From Agromyces sp. LHK192 (lineage in GTDB: Bacteria; Actinomycetota; Actinomycetes; Actinomycetales; Microbacteriaceae): a stretch of 64,000 nucleotides of DNA. Position 1 is the first letter of the stretch. Each line of letters opens with the position of its first letter. Below the pieces are notes generated by a model that worked only from the letters and a program-made list of their open reading frames with translations, was not told where the DNA came from and searched no databases. The stretch lies in the NCBI RefSeq assembly GCF_004006235.1, contig NZ_CP034753.1, forward strand, positions 2,852,001 to 2,916,000. Direction: 5' to 3'. This document shows positions 43,730-54,182 of the stretch, piece by piece. Position numbers and translations under genes: made by a program.

Positions 43730-44131
43730 ATGGGCTACCGCATCGAGAAGAGCGACGAGCAGTGGCGTGAGGAGCTCGGCTCGGAGCAGTACGCCGTGCT
43801 CCGCGAAGCGGCGACCGAGCGCCCGTGGACGGGCGAACTGCTCGATGAGGAGCGTTCCGGCGTCTACACCTGCGCCGCATGCGACGCCGAACTCTTCAAG
43901 AGCGGCACCAAGTTCGACTCGGGCTGCGGGTGGCCGAGCTTCTACGAGTCGGTGCGGCCCGAGGCGGTCGAACTGATCGAGGACACCTCACTCGGCATGG
44001 TCCGCACGGAGGTTCGCTGCGCGGCGTGCGGCTCGCACCTGGGCCACGTCTTCCCCGACGGGTTCGGCACGCCGACGGGCGACCGCTACTGCATGAACTC
44101 GATCGCCCTCGGCTTCACGCCCGGCGCCTGA
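43730..44131 (+). CDS. msrB: Methionine-R-sulfoxide reductase
   Basis: A 133-residue MsrB. Two zinc-binding pairs, 'TCAACD' and 'RCAACGSHLGHVF', flank the fold. 'FDSGCGWPSF' is the substrate loop with the resolving Cys position. The catalytic Cys is in 'GDRYCMNSIALGF' near the C-terminus. It reduces methionine-R-sulfoxide in proteins with thioredoxin. AAGGAGA lies 5 nt before the ATG. The nitroreductase gene follows by 3 bp, so the two form an operon for oxidative or nitrosative damage. Confidence 0.96.
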   Translation: MGYRIEKSDEQWREELGSEQYAVLREAATERPWTGELLDEERSGVYTCAACDAELFKSGTKFDSGCGWPSFYESVRPEAVELIEDTSLGMVRTEVRCAACGSHLGHVFPDGFGTPTGDRYCMNSIALGFTPGA

Positions 44132-44134
44132 TCC

Positions 44135-44683
44135 GTGGCATCCGCGTTCGAGGCCGCGCTCTCGCGCCGCTCCTCGTCGAAGGTCACGGATGCCGCTCCC
44201 GACGACGCCGAGCTGACCCGCATGCTCGGCGCGGCGGGGAGGGTCGCCGATCATGCCGGGCTCCGCCCGTGGCGCGTCATCGCGCTCCGCGGCGCCGCCC
44301 GCGGACGGCTCGGCGACGCGCTCGTCGAGGCATCCGCATCGACCGGTGAACCGGAGCACAAGCTCGCGGGTAAGCCCCTGCGCGCCCCGCTCCTGCTCGC
44401 GGTCGTCGCGACGATCACCGAACCGCACAAGAAGGTGCCCGCATGGGAGCAGGAGGCCGTCGCCTCCGGCGTCGCCCATGTCCTCAGCCTGCTCCTCGAC
44501 GACGCCGGGTGGGGCGTCATGTGGCGGACGGGGCCGTACACGCGGCATCCCGCCGTCGCGCGCATGCACGACCTCGCACCCGGCGAGCTGCTGCTGGGCT
44601 GGCTCTACGTCGGCGGACGCGCCGAGCATCGCAGGCCCGGCCGCCCGGCCGACGTCGCACGGCGATTCAGCGTGCTCGACTGA
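44135..44683 (+). CDS. Nitroreductase-family protein
   Basis: A 182-residue FMN-dependent nitroreductase-like protein. 'RRSSSKVTDAAPDDAELTRMLGAAGRVADHAGLRPWRVI' holds the N-terminal FMN contacts (R-R-S-S pattern and R-P-W-R). 'QEAVASGVAHVLSLLLDDAGWGVMWRTG' is the helical core. 'LAPGELLLGWLYVGG' is the C-terminal part. It probably reduces nitro compounds or quinones with NAD(P)H. GTG 44135 is 3 bp after msrB. It converges with the YdcZ transporter gene with no visible terminator. Confidence 0.88.
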   Translation: MASAFEAALSRRSSSKVTDAAPDDAELTRMLGAAGRVADHAGLRPWRVIALRGAARGRLGDALVEASASTGEPEHKLAGKPLRAPLLLAVVATITEPHKKVPAWEQEAVASGVAHVLSLLLDDAGWGVMWRTGPYTRHPAVARMHDLAPGELLLGWLYVGGRAEHRRPGRPADVARRFSVLD

Positions 44684-44687
44684 GGGC

Positions 44688-45755
44688 TCAACGTCCGTCG
44701 CCCGACGTCTCGTCCGGCGACACCGCGTCTACCGTCTCCGCCACGTGCCGATGGTTGCGTCGGCGCACGCTCGCCACGGCGACGGCGACCAGAGCGAGCG
44801 CCACGCCGCCGACCGTCGCGACCTCAACGGGCCGACCGTGCGCCGGAACGAGTACCTCCAGCGCGAGTGCCGCGGAGAGTTGACCGGCGACGCCGGCGAG
44901 CGCCAGGACGAGCACCCCGATGATGCGGACGACCGCGGCCTGCCCGGCGATGAACAGGCATCCGATCGCCCCGCCGAGGTAGTACCAGGGTTCGGCGGGC
45001 AGTGACTCCGGCAGGCCGACCGTCGCCACGTGCACGAGCAGGACGACGACGAGCCCGGCCGTGCCGACCGCGAAGTTGAGCACCGTTGCGGTGAGCGCGC
45101 TGTCGGCCGCGCTCCGGACGCGGCCGTTCACCGCCTGCTGCCACGCCGAGCCGATCCCGGCCGCGAACGGCAGGAGCAGCAGTGCCACGGGCACGTCGTG
45201 GGCGAGCTGCCCCGCCATCGCCCACCCGATCGCCGCCAGCGCGAGGGCCGCACCGACCGCACGCTGCCAGGTCAGGCGTCGCCGACCGCCGGGCCCGAGT
45301 CCGACGAGGTCGAAGCAGAGGCCGCCGATCGTCTGGCCCGCGACGATCGCGACGGTGAACACGGCGACGCCGAGCGCGCCGGCCGAGAGGCCCTGGGAGG
45401 TGACGAAGAACCCGCCGCCGAGCCCGCCGAGCAGCATCCACCACGCGATCCGGCGCGCGCGCAGCTCGCTCCGCAGACGGGCGAAGCCGCGACGCCCGGG
45501 CGGCCACGCGACGAGCGCGACGAGGAGGATGGCCAGACCCGACCCGAACGAGATCACGGCCGCCGCGTAGGGATCTTCGATCGCCCGCGCCAGTTCGCCG
45601 TTGACCCGCGACTGCAGTGCGGTCAGGCCGCCGCAGACGACGGCCACGACGACGGCCGCCCAGGCGGGGAACCGCGTTCGTTCGGCATGCCGGTGCGGGT
45701 CTTCGCCGGGCCCGGCCGCGTCGAACGAGTCCGGCCGAGGGGTGTGCGCTTCCAT
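44688..45755 (-). CDS. DMT-superfamily transporter, YdcZ type
   Basis: A 355-residue membrane protein with about ten hydrophobic helices in two repeats, each with the YdcZ pattern: 'GGLTALQSRVNGELARAIEDPYAAAVISFGSG' and 'GIGSAWQQAVNGRVRSAADSALTATVLNFAVG'. The family exports small metabolites. The N-terminal 32 residues are hydrophilic. The ATG at 45755 uses as its first base the last A of the encoded CCA end of tRNA-Thr. Third-position bias is high from the first codon, so this start seems real, but the first membrane helix begins only at about residue 33 and a later start cannot be excluded. Confidence 0.85.
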   Translation of the reverse strand: MEAHTPRPDSFDAAGPGEDPHRHAERTRFPAWAAVVVAVVCGGLTALQSRVNGELARAIEDPYAAAVISFGSGLAILLVALVAWPPGRRGFARLRSELRARRIAWWMLLGGLGGGFFVTSQGLSAGALGVAVFTVAIVAGQTIGGLCFDLVGLGPGGRRRLTWQRAVGAALALAAIGWAMAGQLAHDVPVALLLLPFAAGIGSAWQQAVNGRVRSAADSALTATVLNFAVGTAGLVVVLLVHVATVGLPESLPAEPWYYLGGAIGCLFIAGQAAVVRIIGVLVLALAGVAGQLSAALALEVLVPAHGRPVEVATVGGVALALVAVAVASVRRRNHRHVAETVDAVSPDETSGDGR

Positions 45756-45757
45756 GG

Positions 45758-45830
45758 AGCCGGCTGCGGGACTCGAACCCGCAACCACCGCTTTACAAGA
45801 GCGGTGCGCTACCAATTGCGCCAAGCCGGC
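45758..45830 (-). tRNA. tRNA-Thr (anticodon TGT)
   Basis: A 73-nt cloverleaf on the minus strand: acceptor GCCGGCT with AGCCGGC, D arm GCGC/GCGC, anticodon stem CCGCT/AGCGG, loop CTTGTAA (TGT for ACA), T arm GCGGG TTCGAGT CCCGC, discriminator T. CCA is encoded (45757-45755), and its A is the A of the next gene's ATG. Confidence 0.97.
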
Positions 45831-45954
45831 AGATGCTTCACCGTCCATCCTAGCGAGCCGGTGCAGCCGGCATCGCCGCCGCGGGCGCGGCCGGAGACGA
45901 CGCAGGCGGGCCCGGCCACGCCGGACCCGCCTGCTCGCGGATGGTGCCCGCCGA

Positions 45955-46896
45955 CTACTGCGAGGGCGTCGGAGTCGGGGTCGGCGTCGCCGACGGGTCG
46001 TCGGAGGACTCGAGCGAGCTCTCGCTCGCGGCCTGCGTCACGAACGCCTGGAACTCGGCTGCGTCGTCGAGCGAGCCCTGGTACTGCTTGCCGTTCACGA
46101 GCACGGTCGGCGTGCCCTGGACCGACGGGATCTCGGAGTTCGGGATCGGGCCGCTCAGCGCACGGGTGGTGGCGTCCTGCACCCAGGACTTGAACCGGAC
46201 CTCGTCGATGCACGCACCGACCTGCGAGCTCGCGCCCGCCTCAGACGCGAGCGACTTCAACTGCTCGTTGGTGAGACCGGTCGAGCTCTCCTCCGGCTGG
46301 TTCGCGAAGAGCGCCTCGTTGAAGTCGAAGAACGCGTCCGGCGACAGGTCGGCGACGCATCCCGCGGCGTTCGCGGCCCGCAGCGAGTACTGCGTGCCCG
46401 CGGAGCGGTTCGTGAGGATCGCGATCGGGTGCACCTCGAGGGTCGCGGCGCCGGACTCGACCAGCGTGCGCATGGTCTCCGAGTTCGTCGACTCGAACTG
46501 GCCGCAGAAGGGGCACAGGTAGTCGATGTACGTCACGATGTTGGCGACGTCGCCGCTCTCGTCCTGCACGGTCGGCACCGGGTCCTCGCCCGGTTCGAGC
46601 GCAGGCGTCTCCACCGCCGTGATGGTCGCGTCGCCCTCGGTCGCGGCCGTGAGCACGATGCCGTCGCTCGCCATGTTCCGCGGGCCGGGACCTGCCGGCT
46701 TGATGCTGTTGAAGATCAGGAGGGCGATGATGCCCGCCACCGCGACGACGGCCACGATCACGCTGGCCTGGATCAGGACCTTCTTGCGGCGGTCCTTCTT
46801 CTTCTGCTCCTCCCGGAGGGCCCTGGCCTTCTCCCTCGCGGCCTCGCGGCGCTCGTTACGGTTGGGTCGTGGCTGGCTGGCTCCGCCGTTGCTCAT
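45955..46896 (-). CDS. DsbA-like membrane-anchored thioredoxin-fold protein
   Basis: A 313-residue protein. A very basic cytosolic segment (about 10-40) precedes one membrane helix (about 42-64). The extracytoplasmic part has the redox motif Cys-Pro-Phe-Cys in 'YIDYLCPFCGQF' (about residues 123-134), then a helical insert and 'VQGTPTVLVNGKQYQG' with the cis-Pro loop (G-T-P-T). This is the DsbA/DsbG-like family that forms or shuffles disulfides outside the membrane in actinobacteria. A Ser/Pro/Thr-rich tail ends the protein. No VKOR gene is adjacent. Confidence 0.93.
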   Translation of the reverse strand: MSNGGASQPRPNRNERREAAREKARALREEQKKKDRRKKVLIQASVIVAVVAVAGIIALLIFNSIKPAGPGPRNMASDGIVLTAATEGDATITAVETPALEPGEDPVPTVQDESGDVANIVTYIDYLCPFCGQFESTNSETMRTLVESGAATLEVHPIAILTNRSAGTQYSLRAANAAGCVADLSPDAFFDFNEALFANQPEESSTGLTNEQLKSLASEAGASSQVGACIDEVRFKSWVQDATTRALSGPIPNSEIPSVQGTPTVLVNGKQYQGSLDDAAEFQAFVTQAASESSLESSDDPSATPTPTPTPSQ

Positions 46897-47161
46897 CGAT
46901 GGTCTCTCCGGGAAATGTGCTGTGGGGGCGCGCGCATCCATGCGTGCGAACGCCTCAACGATAGTAGGAACGATGGCTGGGAATCAGCCCACCGCCGGCT
47001 GGATCCCGCGGAGCGCTCCGCACGGGGTGCACGTGCGACCCGACGCCGTGGCGTCCGGCGCCTCCCGCGCGTGCGATACTTGACGGGCGTCATCGACGAC
47101 GCACCCATCCATCACTACGGATCGTCCGGCACGTACCTGCCGGTGAAGGAGCAGCTGAACC

Positions 47162-48259
<1,098 letters not shown>

Positions 48260-48273
48260 TCCACCGGATCGAT

Positions 48274-48309
48274 CGGATGCCGGTCGGGCCTCGGCCCGGC
48301 CGGCATCCG
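48274..48309 (+). terminator. Strong hairpin after the ABC ATPase gene
   Basis: Arms of 17 bases (one G-T pair) start CGGATGCCGG and end CCGGCATCCG around a tight loop. The outer part of the stem is the GGATGCC/GGCATCC word pair. Confidence 0.85.
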
Positions 48310-48351
48310 TCGTCTCCGCGCCCGACCGGCCGGATCTGGAAGGATCGACCC

Positions 48352-49671
48352 ATGAGCGGCTCCCTCAACATCACCTCGGCGATGGCCGACCCGGCACTGC
48401 TCGACCTGCCGTGGCACCTTCCGCTCGAGTCGTGGCCGAGCGACACGATCGCGGCGTTGCCGAAGGGCATCTCGCGGCACCTCGTGCGGTTCGCCCACCT
48501 GGGCGAGCATGTCGTGGCGATCAAGGAGACCACCGCCGAGATGGCGAAGGGCGAGTACGAGATGCTCCGCACCCTGCAGCGTATCGAGATCCCGTGCGTC
48601 GAGCCGATCGCGGTCATCACGAACCGGGCCGACGACGAGGGCGAGGGCCTGAAGCCGGTGCTCGTCACCCGGCACCTGCGGTTCTCGCTCCCCTACCGCG
48701 CCCTGTTCTCGCAGACGCTGCGGCCCGACACCGCGACCCGTCTGGTCGACGCGCTCGCGGTGCTCCTCGTCCGGCTCCACATCGCCGGCTTCTTCTGGGG
48801 CGACGTCTCGCTGTCCAACACGCTCTTCCGTCGGGATGCCGGCGCGTTCGCCGCGTACCTGGTCGACGCCGAGACGGGCAAGCTCTTCGACGGCGGCCTG
48901 TCGAACGGACAGCGCGAGAACGACCTCGAGATCGCACGGGTCAACATCGCGGGCGAGCTGCTCGACCTCGAGGCCGGCGGCCGGGTGGCCGACGAGCTCG
49001 ACCCCATCCGGATCTCCGACGGCATCGTCGGCGCCTACCGGAAGCTGTGGGCGGAGCTCACCGGCGCGGAGTCGTTCGCGACGGCCGAGCGCTGGCGCAT
49101 CAACGAGCGTGTCAACCGGCTCAACGACCTCGGCTTCGACATCGAGGAGCTCGCGATCCGCACGGATGCCGACGGCACGACCGTGCGCATCCAACCGAAG
49201 GTGGTGGACGCCGGGCACCACCAGCGCCGGCTGCTCCGGCTCACCGGCCTCGACGCCGGTGAGAACCAGGCGCGGCGGCTCCTCAACGACCTCGACTCGT
49301 ATCGCGCCTCGTACGGCAAGGCCGGCCTCGACGAGGAGATGGTCGCGCACGAGTGGCTCATGCGCGTGTTCGAGCCGGTCGTCCGCGCGATCCCCGCCGA
49401 CCTGCGGGGCAAGCTCGAACCGGCGGAGGTGTTCCACCAGCTGCTCGACCACCGGTGGTACCTGGCGCAGCGGGCCGGACACGACATCCCGCTCGCCGAG
49501 GCCGTGACGAGCTACATCAACACCGTGCTGCGGCACCGCCGCGACGAGGCGACCATCATCGGACCGCCGACGGGCACCTTCACGATGCCGATCGCGACGA
49601 TCCTGACCGACGAGCAGGCCGCGGCGCTCGACGACCCCGACGACGCGGGCGACTGGCGCGCCAAGGTCTGA
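48352..49671 (+). CDS. DUF4032 protein with kinase-like fold
   Basis: A 439-residue protein. The N-terminal half resembles small-molecule and lipopolysaccharide kinases: 'HVVAIKETTAEMAKGEYEML' (Lys-Glu pair), 'LHIAGFFWGDVSLSNTLFR' with the H/W-G-D-x-x-x-x-N catalytic loop, and 'AYLVDAETGKLF' (D-x-E metal site). The C-terminal half is the DUF4032 domain, with 'TFTMPIATILTDEQAAALDDP' near the end. The substrate is unknown. GGAAGGA lies before the ATG. It often lies next to the MsmK-type ATPase in actinobacteria, as here. Confidence 0.88.
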   Translation: MSGSLNITSAMADPALLDLPWHLPLESWPSDTIAALPKGISRHLVRFAHLGEHVVAIKETTAEMAKGEYEMLRTLQRIEIPCVEPIAVITNRADDEGEGLKPVLVTRHLRFSLPYRALFSQTLRPDTATRLVDALAVLLVRLHIAGFFWGDVSLSNTLFRRDAGAFAAYLVDAETGKLFDGGLSNGQRENDLEIARVNIAGELLDLEAGGRVADELDPIRISDGIVGAYRKLWAELTGAESFATAERWRINERVNRLNDLGFDIEELAIRTDADGTTVRIQPKVVDAGHHQRRLLRLTGLDAGENQARRLLNDLDSYRASYGKAGLDEEMVAHEWLMRVFEPVVRAIPADLRGKLEPAEVFHQLLDHRWYLAQRAGHDIPLAEAVTSYINTVLRHRRDEATIIGPPTGTFTMPIATILTDEQAAALDDPDDAGDWRAKV

Positions 49672-49690
49672 CGGCATGCACCATGCCGTC
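49670..49690. terminator. Hairpin overlapping the DUF4032 stop codon
   Basis: Nine-base arms GACGGCATG / CATGCCGTC with a 3-nt loop. The left arm starts inside the TGA stop of the DUF4032 gene, and the rlmB gene ends 30 bp away on the other strand. Confidence 0.55.
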
Positions 49691-49719
49691 GGGGCGTGGG
49701 CGGGGCGCCGCTCAGCGCG

Positions 49720-50733
49720 TCACCCCTCGGCGCGGAGCTTCGAGATCTCGTAGAGCGTGACCGAGGCGGCGATGCCCGCGTTCAGCGACTCGGTGGCCGA
49801 CGAGATCGGGATCGACACGATCGCGTCGCACGTCTCGGTGACCAGTCGCGACAGTCCCTTGCCCTCGGAGCCGACGACGACGACGATCGGCCGGTCGGCG
49901 AAGTCCAGGCCGGGCAGCTGCACGTCGCCGCCGCCGTCGAGGCCGAGCACGAAGACGCCGCGCTCCTTGAGCGCCTTGAGGGTCTGGGTGAGGTTCGAGG
50001 CCATCGCGACGGGGATCCGCGCGGCGGCTCCCGCCGAGGTCTTCCATGCACCCGCGTTGACGCCGACGGATCGGCGCTGCGGCACGATCACACCTTGCCC
50101 GCCGAACGCGGCGGTCGAACGGATGATCGCGCCCAGGTTGCGGGCGTCGGTGATGCCGTCGAGGGCGACGAACAGCGGTGTGGCATCCGACTCGAGCACC
50201 TCGTCGAGGAGCTCGATCGGGTGCGCGTACTCGTACGGCGGCACCTTGAGCCCGACGCCCTGGTGCACGGCACCCTCACCGGCGAGCCGGTCGAGCTCCT
50301 GGCGGGTCACCTCGAGCACCGCGATGCCGCGGTTGGTGGCGATCTTGATCGCCTCCTTCACCCGGTCGTCCATCTCGATGCGCTGCGCGAGGTAGAGCGT
50401 CGTCGCCGGGATCCTGGTGCGCAGCGCCTCGATCACGGAGTTCCGACCGGTCACGATCTCCGACTCGTCACCCGCACGAGCGCGCTGCGCGGCACCGGAT
50501 GCCCCGCGGGGTGCACCCTTCTGCCCGGTGCGCCCCTTGCCGCCCGCGGCCTTGTAGCGTTCCTCGGCGGCCTTGCGCTTGCCCGCCGGGTGCCATGCGC
50601 GGTCCTCGGCCTTCGGCGTCGGCCCCTTGCCCTCGAGGGCCTTGCGGCCGTGTCCGCCGGTGCCGACCTGCTTGCCGTGGCCGCCCTTGCGCACGGCTCC
50701 GCCGCGCCCCTTGCCGCTGCTGCTGCCCTTCAT
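49720..50733 (-). CDS. rlmB: 23S rRNA (guanosine-2'-O)-methyltransferase RlmB-like
   Basis: A 337-residue SPOUT-family rRNA methyltransferase. Residues 1-88 are a Gly/Lys/Arg-rich, disordered RNA-binding extension. Then comes the substrate-binding domain 'ESEIVTGRNSVIEALRTRIPATTLYLAQ', and the SPOUT knot 'VALDGITDARNLGAIIRSTAAFGGQGVIV', 'VVVVGSEGKGLSRLV', 'VSIPISSATESLNAGIAASVTLYEI'. The Arg, Glu, Asn and Ser expected at the SAM and catalytic site are present. It should methylate G2251 of 23S rRNA. The ATG overlaps the cysS stop by 4 bp. Confidence 0.93.
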   Translation of the reverse strand: MKGSSSGKGRGGAVRKGGHGKQVGTGGHGRKALEGKGPTPKAEDRAWHPAGKRKAAEERYKAAGGKGRTGQKGAPRGASGAAQRARAGDESEIVTGRNSVIEALRTRIPATTLYLAQRIEMDDRVKEAIKIATNRGIAVLEVTRQELDRLAGEGAVHQGVGLKVPPYEYAHPIELLDEVLESDATPLFVALDGITDARNLGAIIRSTAAFGGQGVIVPQRRSVGVNAGAWKTSAGAAARIPVAMASNLTQTLKALKERGVFVLGLDGGGDVQLPGLDFADRPIVVVVGSEGKGLSRLVTETCDAIVSIPISSATESLNAGIAASVTLYEISKLRAEG

Positions 50734-52142
50734 GAGCCGATGCTCCAATGCGTTCCGGAAGACGAGTCTTCGATCGTGATGCCCGCTGCGGCGAGCTCGC
50801 CGCGGATGCGATCCGCGGCCTGGTAGTCCTTCGCGGCGCGCGCGGCCCGGCGGTCCTCGATGAGCCGCTCGACGAGCGCTTCCAGGGCGGATGCCGCAGG
50901 CCCGGCGTCTGCCGTCGCCCAGTGCGGATCGCGAGGATCGATGCCGAGCACGCCGACCATGGCGCCCACGTGTCCGAGCGCGACGGCGGCCTCGCCGAGC
51001 CGCTCGTCGTCGAGCGCCTGGTTGCCCTGTCGAACGGTGTCGTGGAGGACGGCGAGCGCCTGCGGAACCCCGAGGTCGTCGTCCATCGCCTCGGCGAACG
51101 CGTCGGGCACGACCGGCGTCGCCTCGTCGGCGAAGCGCGTGCCGGAGAGCCGGCGCCCGGCGCGGACGAGGAAGGTGCGGATGCGCTCGACGGTGGCCTC
51201 GGCCTCGGCGAGCGAGCCGGCGTTGTAGTCGAGCGTGGACCGGTAGTGCGCGGCACCGAGCAGGTACCGCACCGCGAGCGGCGACGCCTGCGAGAGCAGT
51301 TCCGCGGCGTACACCGAGTTGCCGAGCGACTTCGACATCTTCTGCCCGCCGATGTTCACGAGTCCGTTGTGCACCCAGTACCGGGCGAACCCGTCGCCGA
51401 CTGCCGTGGACTGCGCGAGCTCGTTCTCGTGGTGCGGGAAACGCAGGTCGAGTCCGCCGCCGTGGATGTCGAACTCCGGACCGAGGTAGCGACGGCTCAT
51501 CGCCGAGCATTCGATGTGCCAGCCCGGGCGCCCGTCGCCCCACGGCGACTCCCACGACGCCGATTCGGGCTCGGCCGCCTTGCGCCCCTTCCAGAGCGCG
51601 AAGTCGCGCGGGTCGCGCTTGCCGCGCGGATCGGCGTCGACCGCGGCCTCCATGTTGTCGCGCGACTGCCGGGTGAGCTCGCCGTAGGCGGGCCAGCTCC
51701 CGGTGTCGAAGTACACGTCGCCCGAGGCATCCGTCGCCGGGTACGCGTGCCCGCGCTCGATGAGCCGGCCGATCAGCTCCTGCATCTGCATGATGCTCGC
51801 GGTCGCGCGCGGTTCGTAGGTCGGCGGCAGGATGCCGAGCGACCGGTAGCCGGCGGAGAACTCGAGTTCCACGCGGTACGCGAGCGCCCACCACTCCTCG
51901 CCCGTGACGGCTTCGAGGATCTTGTCGTCGATGTCGGTGACGTTCCGGACGAAGGTGACGTCGAAGCCCCGGTAGGCGAACCAACGGCGCATGAGGTCGT
52001 AGTTCAGCGCGCTGCGGAGGTGGCCGATGTGCGGGCTCGACTGCGGGGTCGGGCCGCAGACGTACATGCCGACGTGCCCCTCGCGGAGGGGCACGAAGTC
52101 ACGCAGCGCCTGGGCCTTGGTGTCGTACAGTCTGAGCGTCAC
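50730..52142 (-). CDS. cysS: Cysteinyl-tRNA synthetase
   Basis: A 470-residue class I synthetase. '[21 protein letters not shown]' holds the zinc-binding Cys and the H-I-G-H element. 'TDIDDKIL', 'WHIECSAMS' and '[21 protein letters not shown]' add the other zinc ligands. 'MSKSLGNS' is the K-M-S-K-S loop. The C-terminal anticodon-binding region is normal. GTG 52142. It forms an operon with rlmB, the usual cysS-rlmB pairing in actinobacteria, and follows ispDF by 50 bp on the same strand. Confidence 0.96.
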   Translation of the reverse strand: MTLRLYDTKAQALRDFVPLREGHVGMYVCGPTPQSSPHIGHLRSALNYDLMRRWFAYRGFDVTFVRNVTDIDDKILEAVTGEEWWALAYRVELEFSAGYRSLGILPPTYEPRATASIMQMQELIGRLIERGHAYPATDASGDVYFDTGSWPAYGELTRQSRDNMEAAVDADPRGKRDPRDFALWKGRKAAEPESASWESPWGDGRPGWHIECSAMSRRYLGPEFDIHGGGLDLRFPHHENELAQSTAVGDGFARYWVHNGLVNIGGQKMSKSLGNSVYAAELLSQASPLAVRYLLGAAHYRSTLDYNAGSLAEAEATVERIRTFLVRAGRRLSGTRFADEATPVVPDAFAEAMDDDLGVPQALAVLHDTVRQGNQALDDERLGEAAVALGHVGAMVGVLGIDPRDPHWATADAGPAASALEALVERLIEDRRAARAAKDYQAADRIRGELAAAGITIEDSSSGTHWSIGS

Positions 52143-52192
52143 CCGTCAATGCTACCGGCGGCCCGTCATCCGGGACTTCGCCGCCGGCCGGA

Positions 52193-53431
52193 TCAGGCCG
52201 GCAGCACGAGCGCCGTGGCGATCGCGGTGATGCCCTCGCCGCGGCCGGTGAACCCGAGCCCGTCCGTGGTCGTCGCCGCGACGCTGACCGGGGCTCCGAC
52301 GATGCGCGTCAGCTCCTCCTGCGCCTCGGCTCGGCGGGGGGCGAGCTTCGGCCGATTGCCGACGACCTGCACGGTGACGTTGCCGATCCGCCATCCGGCC
52401 TCGGCCAGCCTGCGGACGGTCTCCGCGAGGAACACCTCGCCGTGGGCGCCCGCGAACCGCGTGTCGTCGGTGCCGAACATGCCGCCGATGTCGCCGAGGC
52501 CGGCGGCCGCGAGCAGTGCGTCGCAGATCGCGTGCGAGACCGCGTCGCCGTCGCTGTGGCCCGACAGGCCCCGTTCGCCCGGCCAGTGCAGCCCGGCGAG
52601 CCAGAGCGGCGTCTCGGCGTCGTCGGCGAACCCGTGGACGTCGATGCCGGTGCCGATCCGCGGCCCCGGGTCGGATGCCGGTGCCGACGGCGTTCCGACG
52701 GCCGATGCGCGCACGTGCGGCCCCGCGGCGGGCACGGCCTGCTCGGCCCGACGCAGGTCGGCGGGCACCGTGATCTTGTACGCGCGAGCGTCACCGGGGA
52801 CCACATCGACGACGACGCCGACGGATGCCGCGAGCGCCGCATCGTCGGTGAAGTCCTCGGTCGCCGCGGCATATGCCCGGTCGAGCGCGTCCCGGGGGAA
52901 TCCCTGCGGCGTCTGCACGGCGACGAGGGCCGAGCGGTCGACGGTCTCGACCACGCGGCGCGACCCGTCGGCGCGCGGGACGGTGTCGACGCGCTTGACG
53001 GTGTCGACGACCGGCAGGGCCGGGATGATGCCGTGCCCGCGCGCGCGGACGGCCTCGACCACCTCGTCGAAGACCGGTGCAGGCGTCAACGGCCTGGCGG
53101 CATCGTGCACGAGCACCGTGTCGACGAGGTGCGGCAGCCGTTCGAGGCCGGCCGCGACCGACTCCTGACGGCTGTCGCCGCCCGCGACGACGTCGAGGGG
53201 CGCTCCGGCCGCGTCGGCTGCCGGGGCGATGGCGCGTCGTGCCTCGTCGACGCGATCGGCTGGGACGACGAGCACGAGGTGCGGAGTCTCGCGCATGCCC
53301 AGCACGGCATCGACCGCGAGCTCCAGCATGGTGCGCGTACCGATCGGGACGAACGCCTTGGGCTCGGGATGGCCGAGCCGGGTGCCGCTGCCCGCGGCGA
53401 CCAGGATGACGGCGACGGTCGATGCACTCAC
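52193..53431 (-). CDS. ispDF: Bifunctional IspD-IspF
   Basis: A 412-residue fusion for two steps of the MEP isoprenoid pathway. Residues 1-225: IspD (MEP cytidylyltransferase) with '[15 protein letters not shown]', '[10 protein letters not shown]' and '[16 protein letters not shown]'. Residues about 255-412: IspF (MECDP synthase) with '[11 protein letters not shown]' (zinc D-x-H), '[32 protein letters not shown]' and '[15 protein letters not shown]'. The linker is Ala/Pro/Ser-rich. GTG 53431. The middle enzyme IspE is not in the window. A long perfect hairpin separates it from carD upstream. Confidence 0.95.
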   Translation of the reverse strand: MSASTVAVILVAAGSGTRLGHPEPKAFVPIGTRTMLELAVDAVLGMRETPHLVLVVPADRVDEARRAIAPAADAAGAPLDVVAGGDSRQESVAAGLERLPHLVDTVLVHDAARPLTPAPVFDEVVEAVRARGHGIIPALPVVDTVKRVDTVPRADGSRRVVETVDRSALVAVQTPQGFPRDALDRAYAAATEDFTDDAALAASVGVVVDVVPGDARAYKITVPADLRRAEQAVPAAGPHVRASAVGTPSAPASDPGPRIGTGIDVHGFADDAETPLWLAGLHWPGERGLSGHSDGDAVSHAICDALLAAAGLGDIGGMFGTDDTRFAGAHGEVFLAETVRRLAEAGWRIGNVTVQVVGNRPKLAPRRAEAQEELTRIVGAPVSVAATTTDGLGFTGRGEGITAIATALVLPA

Positions 53432-53468
53432 GGTTCGAGCGTAGCCCCGCCGGCACGCGCCGGCTGAA

Positions 53469-53507
53469 CGCGACAGAGCGGTGCGCGAGGCGCACCGCTC
53501 TGTCGCG
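53469..53507 (-). terminator. 18-bp perfect hairpin between carD and ispDF
   Basis: Two 18-base arms (starting CGCGACAGAG and ending CTCTGTCGCG) with a 3-nt GAG loop. It lies 43 bp after the carD stop and 38 bp before the ispDF start on the same strand. Confidence 0.85.
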
Positions 53508-53549
53508 GACCGGTGTGGCCGGCCCGTGAACGTCAGTCGTTCGGACGAC

Positions 53550-54032
53550 TCAGGACGCGAGGACCTCGTCGAGGACGACGGATGCCTGCTCCTCGTCGGT
53601 CTTCTCGGCGAGCGCCAACTCGGAGATGAGGATCTGGCGCGCCTTGGCCAGCATCCGCTTCTCCCCCGCGGACAGCCCGCGGTCCTGGTCGCGACGCCAC
53701 AGGTCGCGCACGACCTCGGAGACCTTGATCACATCGCCCGAGGCGAGCTTCTCGAGGTTCGCCTTGTAGCGGCGGGACCAGTTGGTGGGCTCCTCGGTGA
53801 ACGGCGCGCGCAGCACCTCGAACACGCGGTCGAGGCCCTCCTTGCCGATGACGTCGCGCACGCCGACCAGGTCGACGTTCTCGGCCGGGACCTCGATGAC
53901 GAGGTCGCCCTGCGTGACGTTCAGCTTGAGGTAGAGCTTCTCTTCGCCCTTGATGACGCGTTTCTTGACTTCGACGATCGTTGCGGCGCCGTGGTGGGGG
54001 TAAACGACGGTCTCGCCAACCTCAAAAAGCAT
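53550..54032 (-). CDS. carD: CarD-family RNA polymerase-binding regulator
   Basis: A 160-residue CarD. Residues 1-70 form the Tudor-like RNAP-interacting domain ('[25 protein letters not shown]'). The remainder is a helical DNA-binding domain with the conserved Trp in '[18 protein letters not shown]' that wedges the promoter bubble, and '[32 protein letters not shown]'. It stabilises open complexes, especially at rRNA promoters. AAAGGA lies upstream of the ATG. A TAAACT -10-like box lies near 54068 on the minus strand. Confidence 0.96.
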   Translation of the reverse strand: MLFEVGETVVYPHHGAATIVEVKKRVIKGEEKLYLKLNVTQGDLVIEVPAENVDLVGVRDVIGKEGLDRVFEVLRAPFTEEPTNWSRRYKANLEKLASGDVIKVSEVVRDLWRRDQDRGLSAGEKRMLAKARQILISELALAEKTDEEQASVVLDEVLAS

Positions 54033-54182
54033 GAAATGGTGTCCTTTCGGCAACGTCCAGTTTATCACACCGGGTTCCTGCTAAGGTTCCGCCCCCGGCT
54101 TCGCCCGGCGCCGTAGGCTATGCTCGATTCGACCCGCGCGCTCGGTCGTTCCTGCCTGCGCGCACACGCACTTGGAGGTTCT

